64,000 nucleotides of DNA from Nitzschia sp. pyKryTriq1. Taxonomy: Eukaryota; Bacillariophyta; Bacillariophyceae; Bacillariales; Bacillariaceae. The notes below the pieces were generated by a model that saw only the letters and a program-made list of their open reading frames with translations, had not been told where the DNA came from and made no database searches. The translations under genes and the position numbers were made by a program. The stretch spans positions 2,032,629-2,096,628 of the forward strand of contig OY101119.1 of NCBI GenBank assembly GCA_956465555.1. The letters run 5' to 3'. This document shows positions 41,268-52,010 of this stretch, piece by piece; positions within the stretch are counted from its first letter, which is position 1; each line of letters opens with the position of its first letter.

Positions 41268-42875
41268 TCACACCGATATGGTACGTGTAGGATACTTCGT
41301 ACAGTACCAGGTACGGACATTGTACTTTTGTAGTAGCCAGTTTCCTACAGCAAGCATTCATCATGTGAGACAATATTTTCGTTCAACAAGAGAGAGTGAG
41401 AGAATCGTTTCTCTAGCTATTGCTTGCTACTAGTAGTAGATGGAAGCACAGGACAACTACTAGATGTCAAACGAATTTCTACCGACTCACACGAACACTA
41501 TGACGAACAAAACTTTTTCACGAACACATTCACGAACAAAAGCTTCTCAGACTTATAAAAGCTTCTCAGATTTGAAAAGAACCGGATACGAAAAACACAC
41601 GTGGAATTTCAGGACACCTCGATTGATGATTGATCAAACAACATTCATCCAAAAGTTACATGTTCTAAACTACTGTACCTGAGCTCACAATTGAGAAAAT
41701 CTCCGATTAGTCCCCCACTTCACTCTAGTAGAGTAGAAGTTACTGCATACCCAAAGTCGGGGTTCATAGATGTACGAATATGGATAGGTTGATTCCCAAT
41801 TCGGTCACAGCTACCGTACAGGATCTTCGGACAGACACACCTAGAGAGCCGGCCGGCCAGTGTATACGACGGACAGACTCCTCGACTACCCAAAAGTGTA
41901 TGTGCGCGTGGTTGTCTAGCTAGAGATTTCATTCTCCACGCACGCACATACCGGTACTGTATGTTGTACCGGTACGTGTACCGCCCGTAGGCGAGAAAGC
42001 TCTGGTAGTAGCGGTACAAGTAAGAAGTAGTGACAGAGAGAGCGAATGCGTGATGTATGTTGATGTTTTAAGCGCGGAACAGCAGCGGCTGATACTCTAC
42101 TACAGTTCGTGCATGCATGCATGGTGATGACTCAATTATTTTTCGGATTCCAAGCAAGGAATGAAGAATTCTGCGAAGTTTCAAGTTGAAGAATTATTAG
42201 TTAAGAAGAGGAACTCCCCTACCGTATGCCTTTTCCAGGTATATGAGTCCCTTGGCTTCGGGAAGAAATTCATCCTTTTTTATTAAAGCCAATGATCATT
42301 GTAAAATGCGTTCTTTGCAAAATATGTGATTGAAATTTCGGACATTCACAAAGGCATCTTGATTTCAAGTATTATTTTTGCCGGTAATTACTGTCACATG
42401 TTGCGATGGACCCACAGGTCAGAAAAGTGGTTCGGACGGCGCGCTAAGCGAACTTGCAAGGCTCTTGATGTGAATCGGGATAAATAATGTTTGTGTTTTC
42501 CGAAGGCATATAGAAAGATTTCAACACCCTGCTGAGCAGGAATCGTTGTTCTTTACATAGTTCCAGTAGAGTGCTGCCATTTAATGAACACACCGACCAG
42601 TATTTAGGAGACATACATTGCGCCACCCCAAAGCAGTTTTCAGTGCGCGCACACAGTCGACAAAGTGCCCTTTGTTATTTAGAGAGTGAGAAAATAGCGA
42701 GCGGTAGATGGTGGAAACAGGGAATTGAGGCTTCACGCAGGGTAACACGTGCAAGTACCGCCTTCTCACAAAACTGGAACCGACGGCGACTCGTCCTACT
42801 CACTACTCCTCCTCTTTTGTTGAAACCAACTAAACAAAGAACGCATTGCTTCAAAGAAGAGTAGAGTCGTCATTG
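41268..42875. other. Long intergenic, palindrome patches only
   Basis: 1.6 kb. Patches: GTACAGTACCAGGTACGGAC (41298-41317), CTACTAGTAGTAGATGG (41427-41443), and ACCGGTACTGTATGTTGTACCGGTAC (41950-41976). A TGCATGCATGCATGG run lies near 42111-42124. Open frames here have no resemblance to known proteins. Confidence 0.5.
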
Positions 42876-44579
42876 ATGCTCGTCGGAATCCTACCGACAG
42901 TCGTCATGCGTCGTCACCACCTCCTACTAAGCGCGGATGCCGAGGAAGGAGACAGCAAGAACGAGGTGAAGAGCACCGTTGGCGTCGGTGGCGATCGAAA
43001 GGTTTCTTCCTTTTTGAAAAGTCGTGGAAAGAACCAGGCGGAGGGCGTGTCTCTCAACGATCTTGCTCTAGCGCATAGACCTGACCCTACATTTCACCAC
43101 CAAATATCGACGCAGGAGCAGCGAGGAGGAGAACAACAGCAAGAAAAGGAGGGCGGTGCTAGCTCACTTGACCCCTTGCGTCGGGCTGCTGGACAGCTTT
43201 CGCCTTTGGATGATCGTGCCAGCCTTGTCGAATCTATGAGGCGGCAACAACAGCAACAACTCCTTTACCTGCAGCGCGATGGCGGAATGGGAGGAACACT
43301 CGAGTCTTATGAACGCGCAGCATCGATGATGTTGACTGCTCGCCCATATGCAGCAGGAGGGCATTCATTGTACCAGTATCCGTTGGCTTATGATGGTTCC
43401 CGTAGTATGAGCTCCCTTCTTGCGGCGGCTCGCGCAAACATGAGGATGTCATCGCATCTATCATCGATTCTCAGCAATACGTCGCCATTACTTGAGCGTG
43501 ATATGCGCACAGCTGCTGCCATTGCAAGTGCGCAACACCGTTCGAACCTCTTGTACCCTTCGCCTGCGGGGATGATGGGACGGATACCCGAGGACGATCG
43601 AGTGACTTTACCGCTTCTTGAACCAAGACGCACACTCACGTCAGCTGGATCCCTGTTGGGTATTAGTATGACTGGTTTGAGAAATTTACATCCAGTATCC
43701 GTACCAGTCAAAGCTGAGCAGAAACAGGCGAAAGAAGAAGAAACAGCTGCTGATCGCAAAGAAACAATCATCAGAAAGGGCCCTGAGCTGAAGCAGCTGG
43801 CAAAGAGAAGAAAGCCAGGAAGCCGCGATCGACGATTCAATTCGTCTACACCTATTTCTCTAGTCGCATCAGCCAGATCGAGCACGACTGTGAGCCTCGA
43901 GCTTACTGGTCGACCTCCAGTCAGTATGTATTTGGACTTGGACGTCAACAATCTCTCAGAGTACCAATGCTTTCTTCGGAAACAGATTGAACTTTTCGAG
44001 GCAAAGACGGAAGACTTGCAGTACAACGCACAAAAGATGAATAAAGCGGTGGTTCTCGGTCAGGTTGGCATTCGTTGCAAGCATTGTGCGCACGAAGATC
44101 CTTGGACGAGAACTCGCGGGGCTGTTTACTATTCAGCAAGCTTGGGCGGTCTTTATCAAGCAGGTACGAGTCGCGGTAGCGTGTTGTACTTTCACTGTCA
44201 TCCTTGAACGAAAGCTGACCCACCTTTTCGCTTTGTTTTCAAAGGCCAAAACATGAGCAAAAACCACCTCGACAACCACTGCATCTCGATCCCTGCCGAA
44301 ACCAGGCGCGAGCTTTTGAAACTAAAGGATAGCAAACGCAGGGCCGGGGGTGGAAAAGCGTATTGGGCAGATTCGGCAGAAGCGCTCGGGATCTTCGAAG
44401 ATCAGTACGGTCTTCGATTTTCAAAGGAGGCGCCTGACCTGGCAAAGGATGCGGGCTACAATGAAAACGCTAAAGAACGCTTGACGAGCAAGGAAGACAC
44501 GACTGAAGATCCTACTTCCACGAGCAAAGACATTATCATGGGAGAGGACATTCCACTAGAAGCTAAATCACCAAACTAG
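42876..44579 (+). CDS. Diatom-conserved protein with VGIRCKHCA domain
   Basis: Two exons, 42876-44163 and 44245-44579 (81-bp intron GTACGA...TCAAAG), 540 residues; ATG 42906 is an alternative start. The conserved part is C-terminal: YLDLDVNNLSEYQCFLRKQI, then ELFEAKTEDLQYNAQKMNKA, VVLGQVGIRCKHCAH, GAVYYSASLGGLYQAGQNMS across the junction, and GGGKAYWADSAEALGIFEDQ followed by YGLRF. This block is repeated in many diatom proteins; the CKHC pair and the following conserved Cys (DNHC) could bind zinc. No function has been established that I know of. The first 350 residues are disordered, with a Gln run and Ala/Met-rich segments. A nuclear, regulatory role is plausible but inferred only from composition. 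Confidence 0.83.
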
Positions 44580-44618
44580 TAAAGATCTGTTGAATGCTAT
44601 ATTATGGAGGTCTCAAGA

Positions 44619-45500
44619 CTAAACCATGGCTTCTGTTTTTCCCATTTCAACATAGCTCATCGTCTGTTGGTCTGCTGTCGCCTCGTAACGTCGTCGACAT
44701 CCAGATACCATCCAAAGGAAAACTTGCAAAATGGGCGATAGAACGAAAGTCAAAACGACAGCAACAAGAGCAGTCGTTCCAGGATCTGTTCCCCAATCCA
44801 AAACATCGTAGATCAGGTCATCGTTTGTTTCTGGGTCTTCATCCTGGTAGTCGGGGTTGCCGATGCCCGAGATGCTGTGCACATAAGACCACACCATGAA
44901 AGCAATTGCAAAAGGAACAACAAACTCGAGGTAGTGACGCAATCGAATGGGGATAGTATTGATTACTGATCCATCAAGTAATACCGCAGCCGTCAAAATA
45001 CCATGAGAAAATACTGTTGACATCGACATGCCACCACTGAAGATCAAAGCCCAGAAAGCAATTGTCACCAACAAACCAATATTGGCCGAAAGAGTATAAA
45101 GAATCCACGTGATCTTGACTCGAAAGTTCACAACTGTTTGACCGACAGCAGGTCCTTTCACAGGAATGAACGAGTTCAGAAAACTAACCAAAAGATACAA
45201 GCTTGAAATCGTAACATTCCAGTTTGTCAAGTAGGCGAGCCAAAAGACTCTGGGATCTTGGCCTATACTCAAATAAAGCGTGGCAAATGCAACACCAACA
45301 GTTGCGAACTTCCCTAAAATCGAAAGCCAGCTCTTGGGAGAAAAGGAGGCGGGGATGTCAATAGTTCGAGATCCATCCACGGCCCGGAAGCTAGGGCGGC
45401 AACCGCATGGACCCGTGATATCATCAAGAAACCGCGAACAGAACGTATCCGTTGGCTCGGCAAATCCTCCATTAAGGTCGAGCTTTGGTTTCCTACTCAT
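44619..45500 (-). CDS. FAR-17a/AIG1-like six-helix membrane protein
   Basis: Single exon, 293 residues. Six membrane helices are visible between about 60 and 270. The two residues that act as catalytic Thr and His in animal AIG1/ADTRP (hydrolases of branched fatty-acid esters of hydroxy fatty acids) have counterparts: Thr92 in YLTNWNVTISSLY and His166 in VFSHGILTAAVLLDG. The following IPIRLRHYLEFVVPF and the conserved IYDVLDWG before the last helix also fit the AIG1/Rolling-stone superfamily. Fatty-ester hydrolysis is therefore possible but unproved. The N-terminal 50 residues are cytosolic with CGC near residue 32, a possible palmitoylation site. It converges with the preceding gene, 40 bp apart. 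Confidence 0.75.
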   Translation of the reverse strand: MSRKPKLDLNGGFAEPTDTFCSRFLDDITGPCGCRPSFRAVDGSRTIDIPASFSPKSWLSILGKFATVGVAFATLYLSIGQDPRVFWLAYLTNWNVTISSLYLLVSFLNSFIPVKGPAVGQTVVNFRVKITWILYTLSANIGLLVTIAFWALIFSGGMSMSTVFSHGILTAAVLLDGSVINTIPIRLRHYLEFVVPFAIAFMVWSYVHSISGIGNPDYQDEDPETNDDLIYDVLDWGTDPGTTALVAVVLTFVLSPILQVFLWMVSGCRRRYEATADQQTMSYVEMGKTEAMV

Positions 45501-45932
45501 GTTGACTACAAGTGATTATTGCCTTTGGCCTGATTGGGTTTGTATGTTTGTTGCACTGTTCTTTGGATTTTGGATGATGATCATTGATCAAGGTGATTGT
45601 TGATGGTGATGATTATTCCGCCCCAACGGAACAACAAAATTTTGTTGAAAGTGCCGAGCAAGCCGCACTGATCGGAGTTGATTTCACCGTTCAACGGCTG
45701 CACAGTACTGTATTTTAGTATGCACATGATAAAGACGTCTGTCCAACGCCCCGATATCGCCCCTCTGGCAAGCTCTCGGAATTTCTAAAAGAATTATACT
45801 CGTATGATCTATGATACACTGTAAATTTGACGAATCTCATTCAATCAATCATTCAATATTCAATATCATCATCTCCGTCAACAACAACTGTCAGAGTATT
45901 CCCCCTTCATTTTTTTTAGCATCTACGAAAAA
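45501..45932. other. Divergent intergenic
   Basis: 432 bp between divergent starts, AT-rich, with TTCAATCAATCATTCAATATTCAATATC near 45840. No gene seen. Confidence 0.4.
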
Positions 45933-47400
45933 ATGAAAAGTTTTCAAGCCACAAGGTATTGCCTCTCTTTGACTATCTGGTGGACTGTGATCATCGGGCG
46001 ATCCTCGGGTGCAACTGTGTCGAATTACAACAGTCACCCGACTAAGAATCATCGTCGTCAGTCGCCCGCCATTGACACTACCCTTTTGATCCAACGTTTT
46101 CGCGACATTTTAGCGCATCCCGTTCCATTTCACGACGAGGATGAAGAAGCAAAATGCAAGGTGATTATCGTGACTGGCTGGCTGGCTGACTGACTGACTG
46201 ACGGATTCACTCCATCGGTCGGCCGTATCAAACCATACCGTACCACAAACCAGCTTCTCACACACCATTGCAACTATTTTCCTTAGAAAATGGTGGGGGA
46301 ACTCGATGAAGAGGAATTGCGTTTAGCAGCACAAGCATCCTACGCTTTCTGGTATCTGGAACAAGAGAGCGACAGCTGTCCCCCTCTGGTGATGGAAAAG
46401 CAAGCTGCCTTGAAAGAGGCGCGCCGTCATCTTGTGGCATCGAGTGGAGATGTGTCAAAGGCACTCCAGCGACTTCAGGACGCATGCCAATATCGAAAGG
46501 TTGTAACATCCTGATGTGTATTGTGAAATGATCAGTGATGAGGGGCTCTCACAGAGTATGTATCTACACCTCGCATTATTATTTTAGGAGCACAATCTCA
46601 ACGCGCTGAGGACGTGTTTTCAGGACGACAACGAGCATGGGAATGCATCACAGTCAGAACTGTCATTACGAATGAGAGACTGGGTATGGAATGACATGAG
46701 GAGTCAGCCGGTTATCATGAAGGGACATGATACAGAACGGAGGGCCGTCTTGTTCAAAGGATCACGACTAGTAGGTGGAGGAACAGAAGACGAATATTTG
46801 ACGTCGCAACTGTACGTGGCTGAACGCGCTAATGCATGCTCCGAATTCGTCTCATTGGGCCTACAAGAGAAAATGGTGGCAGTTTTCGACTTTTCTAGCT
46901 ATCAGTCTGGTAATGCTCCCCCCTTGCAGTGGCAGCTGTCGGCCATTCGAACAATCCAGCACTTGTACCCGGAACGACTGCACAAGTTAATACTCTTGGA
47001 GCCCCCTTTTTGGATGCGAGGTGTATATCTTGGCATTCGATCTTTCTTACCGAAATCCACGCAGCAAAAGATCCAGCTAGTGAAAAATAGGTGAGTGACG
47101 GCCCGCGGCCCAGCCAAGTACGTTGGCTGTGGTGTATTCCATCAGCAGTGAGCTCATGCTGCTAATCTTCTTGTGACCTTTATGATGATTTTACACCGCC
47201 ACGCTAGGAACGATTTGTCAGATCATTTGGATATGGCATCTATGATGATGCCTACAACGTTGGCGGCGACAGAAGACAGGGGAGAAAATTCCATGGAAAC
47301 TGCACTGATTGCTTACCTTGATATTGACCACTACTTGAAACAGGTTCCATTTTTCTGCCCGTACGATTGCGAAGAGTACCTTCCAAGAAAAGAACAGTAG
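45933..47400 (+). CDS. Secretory Sec14-like (CRAL-TRIO) protein, four exons
   Basis: Exons 45933-46160, 46287-46499, 46588-47090 and 47208-47400 with introns of 126, 88 and 117 bp; 378 residues, all junctions in phase. Exon 2 and early exon 3 encode the CRAL-TRIO N-terminal helices (EEELRLAAQASYAFWYLEQE, VSKALQRLQDACQYRKEHN). Exon 3 holds the lipid-binding lobe: MKGHDTERRAVLFKGSR, KMVAVFDFSSYQSGNAPPLQ, SAIRTIQHLYPERLHKLILL, EPPFWMRGVYLGIRSFLP. The pattern is that of Sec14-type carriers of phosphatidylinositol or other lipids. The N-terminus is hydrophobic (YCLSLTIWWTVIIGRSSGA) and looks like a signal peptide, which is unusual because Sec14 proteins are normally cytosolic. A lumenal or periplastidal lipid carrier is inferred. 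Ligand unknown. Confidence 0.83.
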
Positions 47401-47634
47401 CTAGCTCCGAATGAATGGTGAATGAATGAATAAATTTAGCAAGAACTAGCTACTACTGCTTCAGGATTCAGGATGACCTTTTTAGCTACGAGCACCTCCC
47501 CCGAGTACCGGTACCGTACGACAGAGAGAGACTTTGAGCTGAGGTAAATTTAGTCGGCTTGGTCGACCACGGAAGCGGGCCGGCGCACGCGCGGCTGCCT
47601 GCTCATTTGGGTGGCTATTATTCGTACCGGTATC
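47401..47634. other. Short intergenic
   Basis: Contains GAGTACCGGTACCGTACG (about 47505-47522). No gene. Confidence 0.4.
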
Positions 47635-47658
47635 ATCGGCAACCACAACATGGCGGGG

Positions 47659-47710
47659 GACTTTTTAATCAAAATTCCATTAAATAAATGATTAAAAGGT
47701 CAAAAGTCCC
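47659..47710. repeat. Internal hairpin of the element, copy 1
   Basis: GGGACTTTTTAATC near the left end is answered by GATTAAAAGGTCAAAAGTCCC within about 55 bp, a foldback stem with a small bulge. The same hairpin recurs at about 48053-48104 in the second module copy. Confidence 0.7.
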
Positions 47711-47808
47711 TTTAAATATTTCATTAAAAGGCATGTCCGAAACGAGCTATTTCATTAAAAGCCTCGTCTCACTTCCTAAAGATCTCTGTCTTCTCGATGT
47801 CGTAGAAG

Positions 47809-47816
47809 TGACGTCA
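47809..47816. promoter_or_regulatory. Perfect CRE-like TGACGTCA in the repeat module
   Basis: The palindrome TGACGTCA is present in three module copies (47809-47816, 48203-48210, 48631-48638). It is the consensus of bZIP/CREB-type binding sites; diatoms use TGACGT elements in CO2/cAMP control. Whether it works here is unknown; all copies arose by duplication of one ancestor. Confidence 0.4.
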
Positions 47817-49083
47817 TTTTGACTCATGGATTCGCCCATTAGGGGGCCCGAGATTACGGGGTGCGTGCGTTGGGAGGCTTCTTTTTGGTGCGCGCCAAAA
47901 TAATTCGATCGCTCTTTGCGCATTGCGCGAGAATTTCCAACCTCGTATTCTTTCTACTTTTGCTGACAAAGATGGCTACGATGGGCGAGTACCTACTGGA
48001 GGTTATATTTTGGCTGATGGCTCGTCGACCGCTCCCGATTACCATGGCGGGGGACTTTTTAATCAAAATTCCATTAAATAAATGATTAAAAGGTCAAAAG
48101 TCCCTTTAAATATTTCATTAAAAGGCATGTCCGAAACGAGCTATTTCATTAAAAGCCTCGTCTCACTTCCTAAAGATCTCTGTCTTCTCGATGTCGTAGA
48201 AGTGACGTCATTTTGACTCATGGATTCGCCCATTAGGGGGCCCGAGATTACGGGGTGCGTGCGTTGGGAGGCTTCTTTTTGGTGCGCGCCAAAATAATTC
48301 GATCGCTCTTTGCGCATTGCGCGAAGAAGCACGTTCAGAAGCACTTTAAGCAACATTGTCCACACCAACAAAACAACACAACACAACCCATTCAGCAATA
48401 CTTGTACCGGTAGCACTACTTGTATCATCATTCTCTATTCTTATCATGAGTGAAAGAGGTGCTGATATCCATCAACGAGCCATTTTATATCGAGTCGAGC
48501 CATCCGAAAAGACGCGGAATAAGAAAAGGAAGGAAGTGTGGATGCCAAGATATTGAGTCCGAAACGAGCTATTTCATTAAAAGCCTCGTCTCACTTCCTA
48601 AAGATCTCTGTCTTCTCGATGTCGTAGAAGTGACGTCATTTTGACTCATGGATTCGCCCATTAGGGGGCCCGAGATTACGGGGTGCGTGCGTTGGGAGGC
48701 TTCTTTTTGGTGCGCGCCAAAATAATTCGATCGCTCTTTGCGCATTGCGCGAAGAAGCACGTTCAGTTAGGGGGCCCGAGATTACGGGGTGCGTGCGTTG
48801 GGAGGCTTCTTTTTGGTGCGCGCCAAAATAATTCGATCGCTCTTTGCGCATTGCGCGAAGAAGCACGTTCAGAAGCACTTTAAGCAACATTGTCCACACC
48901 AACAAAACAACACAACACAACCCATTCAGCAATACTTGTACCGGTAGCACTACTTGTATCATCATTCTCTATTCTTATCATGAGTGAAAGAGGTGCTGAT
49001 ATCCATCAACGAGCCAGGCGTACCAGTGTTGAGATTCGAAATGCAGCACTTACTGCACGAACTCAGGATGGCGTTCAGCGATC

Positions 49084-49379
49084 AAGCATGGCCAATTTCC
49101 TTCGGACAGGGTCGACGAAGGTTACTTCTTGAGATGCATTCGAAGCGATACGACAAGATGAAAATTGATGATGCGTACGAGCAGGGTAAACTTGAGGGGC
49201 TGAATTTCCAACCTCGTATTCTTTCTACTTTAAGCATGGCCAATTTCCTTCGGACAGGGTCGACGAAGGTTACTTCTTGAGATGCATTCGAAGCGATACG
49301 ACAAGATGAAAATTGATGATGCGTACGAGCAGGGTAAACTTGAGGGGCTGAATTTCCAACCTCGTATTCTTTCTACTTT
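49084..49379. repeat. 148-bp tandem duplication inside the element
   Basis: Two adjacent copies beginning AAGCATGGCCAATTTCC (49084-49231 and 49232-49379) appear identical by eye, so the duplication is recent. Confidence 0.85.
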
Positions 49380-49575
49380 TGCTGACAAAGATGGCTACGA
49401 TGGGCGAGTACCTACTGGAGGTTATATTTTGGCTGATGGCTCGTCGACCGCTCCCGATTACCACGGAAAATAGGCATAAAGTAACCCGGATGTACAGCGC
49501 CTCCCTCCTCGCTGCGCTCGTCGGTGGTCGGAGCAATAAAATGACCCAACTCCCCCGCCATGAAATGGTTGCCCG

Positions 49576-49826
49576 TTTTCCCAATTCAAAACGAACAATG
49601 GCAATTTTATGTGGTGTGAAACAAGTTCTACCCGTATCTGGTCACTGGTACCGGTAGACTAGTAGACTAGTATTAGACTATCCTAAACAAGCATTCCACT
49701 TCTACATACTGATATCCCATAGCACAAAAGAAGATCCAGCTTGTTCACACCTCTCCAACTCGCTCACGCACTACACACACTGTACGAGCATAGCCCAGAC
49801 TACACGTATCAAGAATAGACAGAAGG
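49576..49826. other. Promoter region of the J-domain gene
   Basis: About 250 bp between the element and the next start; includes CTGGTACCGGTAGACTAGTAGACTAG near 49646-49671. No further element named. Confidence 0.4.
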
Positions 49827-51956
49827 ATGCCAGAATTCGGAACCTGGTTGTTGGCGAACATTTTCACCGCGTTGCTGCCCCCTCTCAACGACGCTGACGA
49901 CCGTGATTACTACGAGATTCTCGGAGTCCCTCGAGATGCCACCAATGAAAAAATCCGCAAGGCCTACAAGGTTCAGTCCTTGAAATTGCACCCGGACAAA
50001 GTCGCGCAGCGAAGAGAAACCAATGCCGAAGAAGCCGCGAAACAGTACGAGCTGGTGCAGGAAGCCTACGGTGTGTTGGTCAACGACCAGAAACGTCAGC
50101 GATATCATGCGCTGCAATGCAGTCCGAAGCGGTTTCGGTTCGTCAATCAAGGAGCTCTTGCGAATCCAGGAGCTCTGTATGAAAATTTGACCACTGCCAG
50201 CACGATGGATAAGACGCGGCTGGTAGTGCTGTGCACTTTGATCGTTGTGGTGCTCTTTATTCAGCCGATTTTGATTGCTTGCAAAGTCAATCAGATCGTT
50301 GAAGAAGATGGTGGTGGACTGGAGTCAACCAAGTGGATCACTCTGCTGATTCCGACTTGGTTCATCGGGGTCATCTGGATTCTGTTCTACCTGTTGCTGT
50401 TGGCATTGGCGCCGATGGAAGCCAAAGTGACTGTCTTTTTGTCGCTCGTGGAAAATATTCTTTGGTACTTTGGAGCCATCTTGCTAGCCTTGAAGTGGGA
50501 TAACACATTATCCAGCAGCTACGGACAAATTCTGATACCAGTGTATTTGGCAATGGTGTTGCGATGGATGTCCCAAGCGTTCTTGCTTTTGACGATTCGA
50601 CGTGACGTCGCCAGAATGGTGACGGTGGACTACTTGGAAAAGGATGTACTCCAGGGTAAGTCGCTGGAAGATATGAGCGAAGAGGAACAGGAGAAGCTTA
50701 GAAAGACCTACTTGGTAGTAACCGTTCCACCGGACTTTGAGCCGCTGGAACTAGAGGAACCAGCCGTGCAAGAAGGCGGCGAGCCAGTCAACAAGGATGA
50801 ATTTTTGGAGGCACAAAAGGTGGAAGCAAGTCCTGAATACGATGCGGCAATGGACATTTACTTCACCACACTGGGAGGCCTTGTTGGTTCACTGGTGTTT
50901 GGTCTGGTATTTTTGATCTTGCTCACTTTGAAATTGGATCGGAAAATTGATGCTAGCTACTGGATTGTGTTCATCCCGGTGTGGATCCACTATGGCAGTC
51001 GATGGACTTACTATTGCTATCGGTGTGCCTGCGGTACAGTCTCGGGCGATGAGATTATGTTGCACATGCAACATCATGTAGAAGAAGAAGAAAAGAAAGA
51101 TGGGGACGAAGAAGTAGGCGGCGGCGGGGAGGTGCCAGAGATGCCAAAGAATGACCGGCCCAAGGACGACGATTTTGTGGATCCGTCATCCAGTTTTGGG
51201 AAGTTTAACGCTGATGAGGAGTCGGCGAAGCCAGCTGAAGAAGGTGATTCTTCAATGATAACCAAACAGGCATCGGGTGATAAAACCAGCGAGAGCAAAG
51301 AAGACACACCAACCGTTGCACCTACCAAAGACGAAAAGAACAGCTCTATTCCTGTAGTAGACGACAAACAAGAAGAGAAAGCACATGACAAGGAAGGTGA
51401 TGGCGAGGTAAAGAAGGAGGGCACTGATGATGAAAACATTCATATCGACGAAGAAACATTTCATGCTTGGCAGAATGCCTACGAGGAGGCCGAACGAGGA
51501 GCCATGGAAGAACAGGCCAAGGCATCCGCCGAATGCTGCAATCTGAGTGTGCAACTGATGGTCATCATCATGGTAGTGGCAAAGATCGAGGATACTTACT
51601 GGGACAATGATGATCCGAGCGACCCTGGATTCAATACTTTTTGGATTTTGTTTCCCTTCTTCCTCTTTTTTGGCTTGGTACTGTGCTGTTGCGCCTGTTT
51701 GATTTATGGTGCAGAACCGGGCAAAGCATCCGATCTGCAGGAAAGTGAGAATGCAGAGGAGGCGACCGGATCGCAACCGATTGACGAAGCAGCTGTGGTA
51801 CTACCACCACCACCGGCTGAGGAGACCAATGCGGAGCCTGCTGCTGCTGCTGCTCAACCTCCGAAGAATGAATCGCCAGCAGAGCCCAAAGATGTGGAGT
51901 CAGGCGTCCAAAAAGAACAACCTGTGGATACAACTGAAATTGACGAAATAGATTAA
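49827..51956 (+). CDS. J-domain protein fused to TMEM185-like membrane region
   Basis: Single exon, 709 residues. Residues 26-97 are a DnaJ J-domain (DYYEILGVPRDATNEKIRKA, catalytic HPD at 55-57, then YELVQEAYGVLVNDQKRQRY), which stimulates Hsp70 ATPase. It is followed by about eight membrane helices in two blocks (135-255 and 345-400) with ITLLIPTWFIGVIWILFYLL and WIVFIPVWIHYGSRW, the repeated 'P-x-W' helix typical of the TMEM185/FAM11 family. A long acidic Glu/Lys-rich loop (about 420-560) precedes two last helices near 585-635 and a Pro/Ala/Glu tail. J-domain plus TMEM185-like segments suggest an ER or other endomembrane chaperone anchor; function unproved. It is not Sec63, since the Brl domain is absent. 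Confidence 0.85.
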   Translation: MPEFGTWLLANIFTALLPPLNDADDRDYYEILGVPRDATNEKIRKAYKVQSLKLHPDKVAQRRETNAEEAAKQYELVQEAYGVLVNDQKRQRYHALQCSPKRFRFVNQGALANPGALYENLTTASTMDKTRLVVLCTLIVVVLFIQPILIACKVNQIVEEDGGGLESTKWITLLIPTWFIGVIWILFYLLLLALAPMEAKVTVFLSLVENILWYFGAILLALKWDNTLSSSYGQILIPVYLAMVLRWMSQAFLLLTIRRDVARMVTVDYLEKDVLQGKSLEDMSEEEQEKLRKTYLVVTVPPDFEPLELEEPAVQEGGEPVNKDEFLEAQKVEASPEYDAAMDIYFTTLGGLVGSLVFGLVFLILLTLKLDRKIDASYWIVFIPVWIHYGSRWTYYCYRCACGTVSGDEIMLHMQHHVEEEEKKDGDEEVGGGGEVPEMPKNDRPKDDDFVDPSSSFGKFNADEESAKPAEEGDSSMITKQASGDKTSESKEDTPTVAPTKDEKNSSIPVVDDKQEEKAHDKEGDGEVKKEGTDDENIHIDEETFHAWQNAYEEAERGAMEEQAKASAECCNLSVQLMVIIMVVAKIEDTYWDNDDPSDPGFNTFWILFPFFLFFGLVLCCCACLIYGAEPGKASDLQESENAEEATGSQPIDEAAVVLPPPPAEETNAEPAAAAAQPPKNESPAEPKDVESGVQKEQPVDTTEIDEID

Positions 51957-52010
51957 AATTGACCCTCTACATGTCTGGTAAACATGAACTCGTGTACATA
52001 GAACTTTTAT

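Larger units (their letters stand above)
47635..49575. mobile_element. Scrambled array of an inverted-repeat-bounded DNA element
   Basis: The region opens with GGCAACCACAACATGGCGGGGGA (from about 47638) and closes with the inverse, TCCCCCGCCATGAAATGGTTGCC (49551-49573), giving terminal inverted repeats of about 23 bp with a few mismatches. Inside, one module of about 282 bp starting at CATGGCGGGGG appears at 47649 and 48043 (394-bp offset), again truncated from 48557, and again shorter from 48767. The last copy continues into a unique part with a short open frame (MHSKRYDKMKIDDAYEQGK, later FADKDGYDGRVPTGGYILAD) whose middle is doubled in tandem (148-bp period, 49084-49379). I do not recognise the protein or superfamily, and I see no clean target-site duplication. 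It looks like a non-autonomous DNA transposon rearranged by several nested duplications. Confidence 0.7.

Noticed and set aside
48141-48965. Repeated minus-strand open frames inside the element array
   Set aside because: Identical frames recur in each module copy and have no protein-like composition; best read as shadows of repeated DNA.
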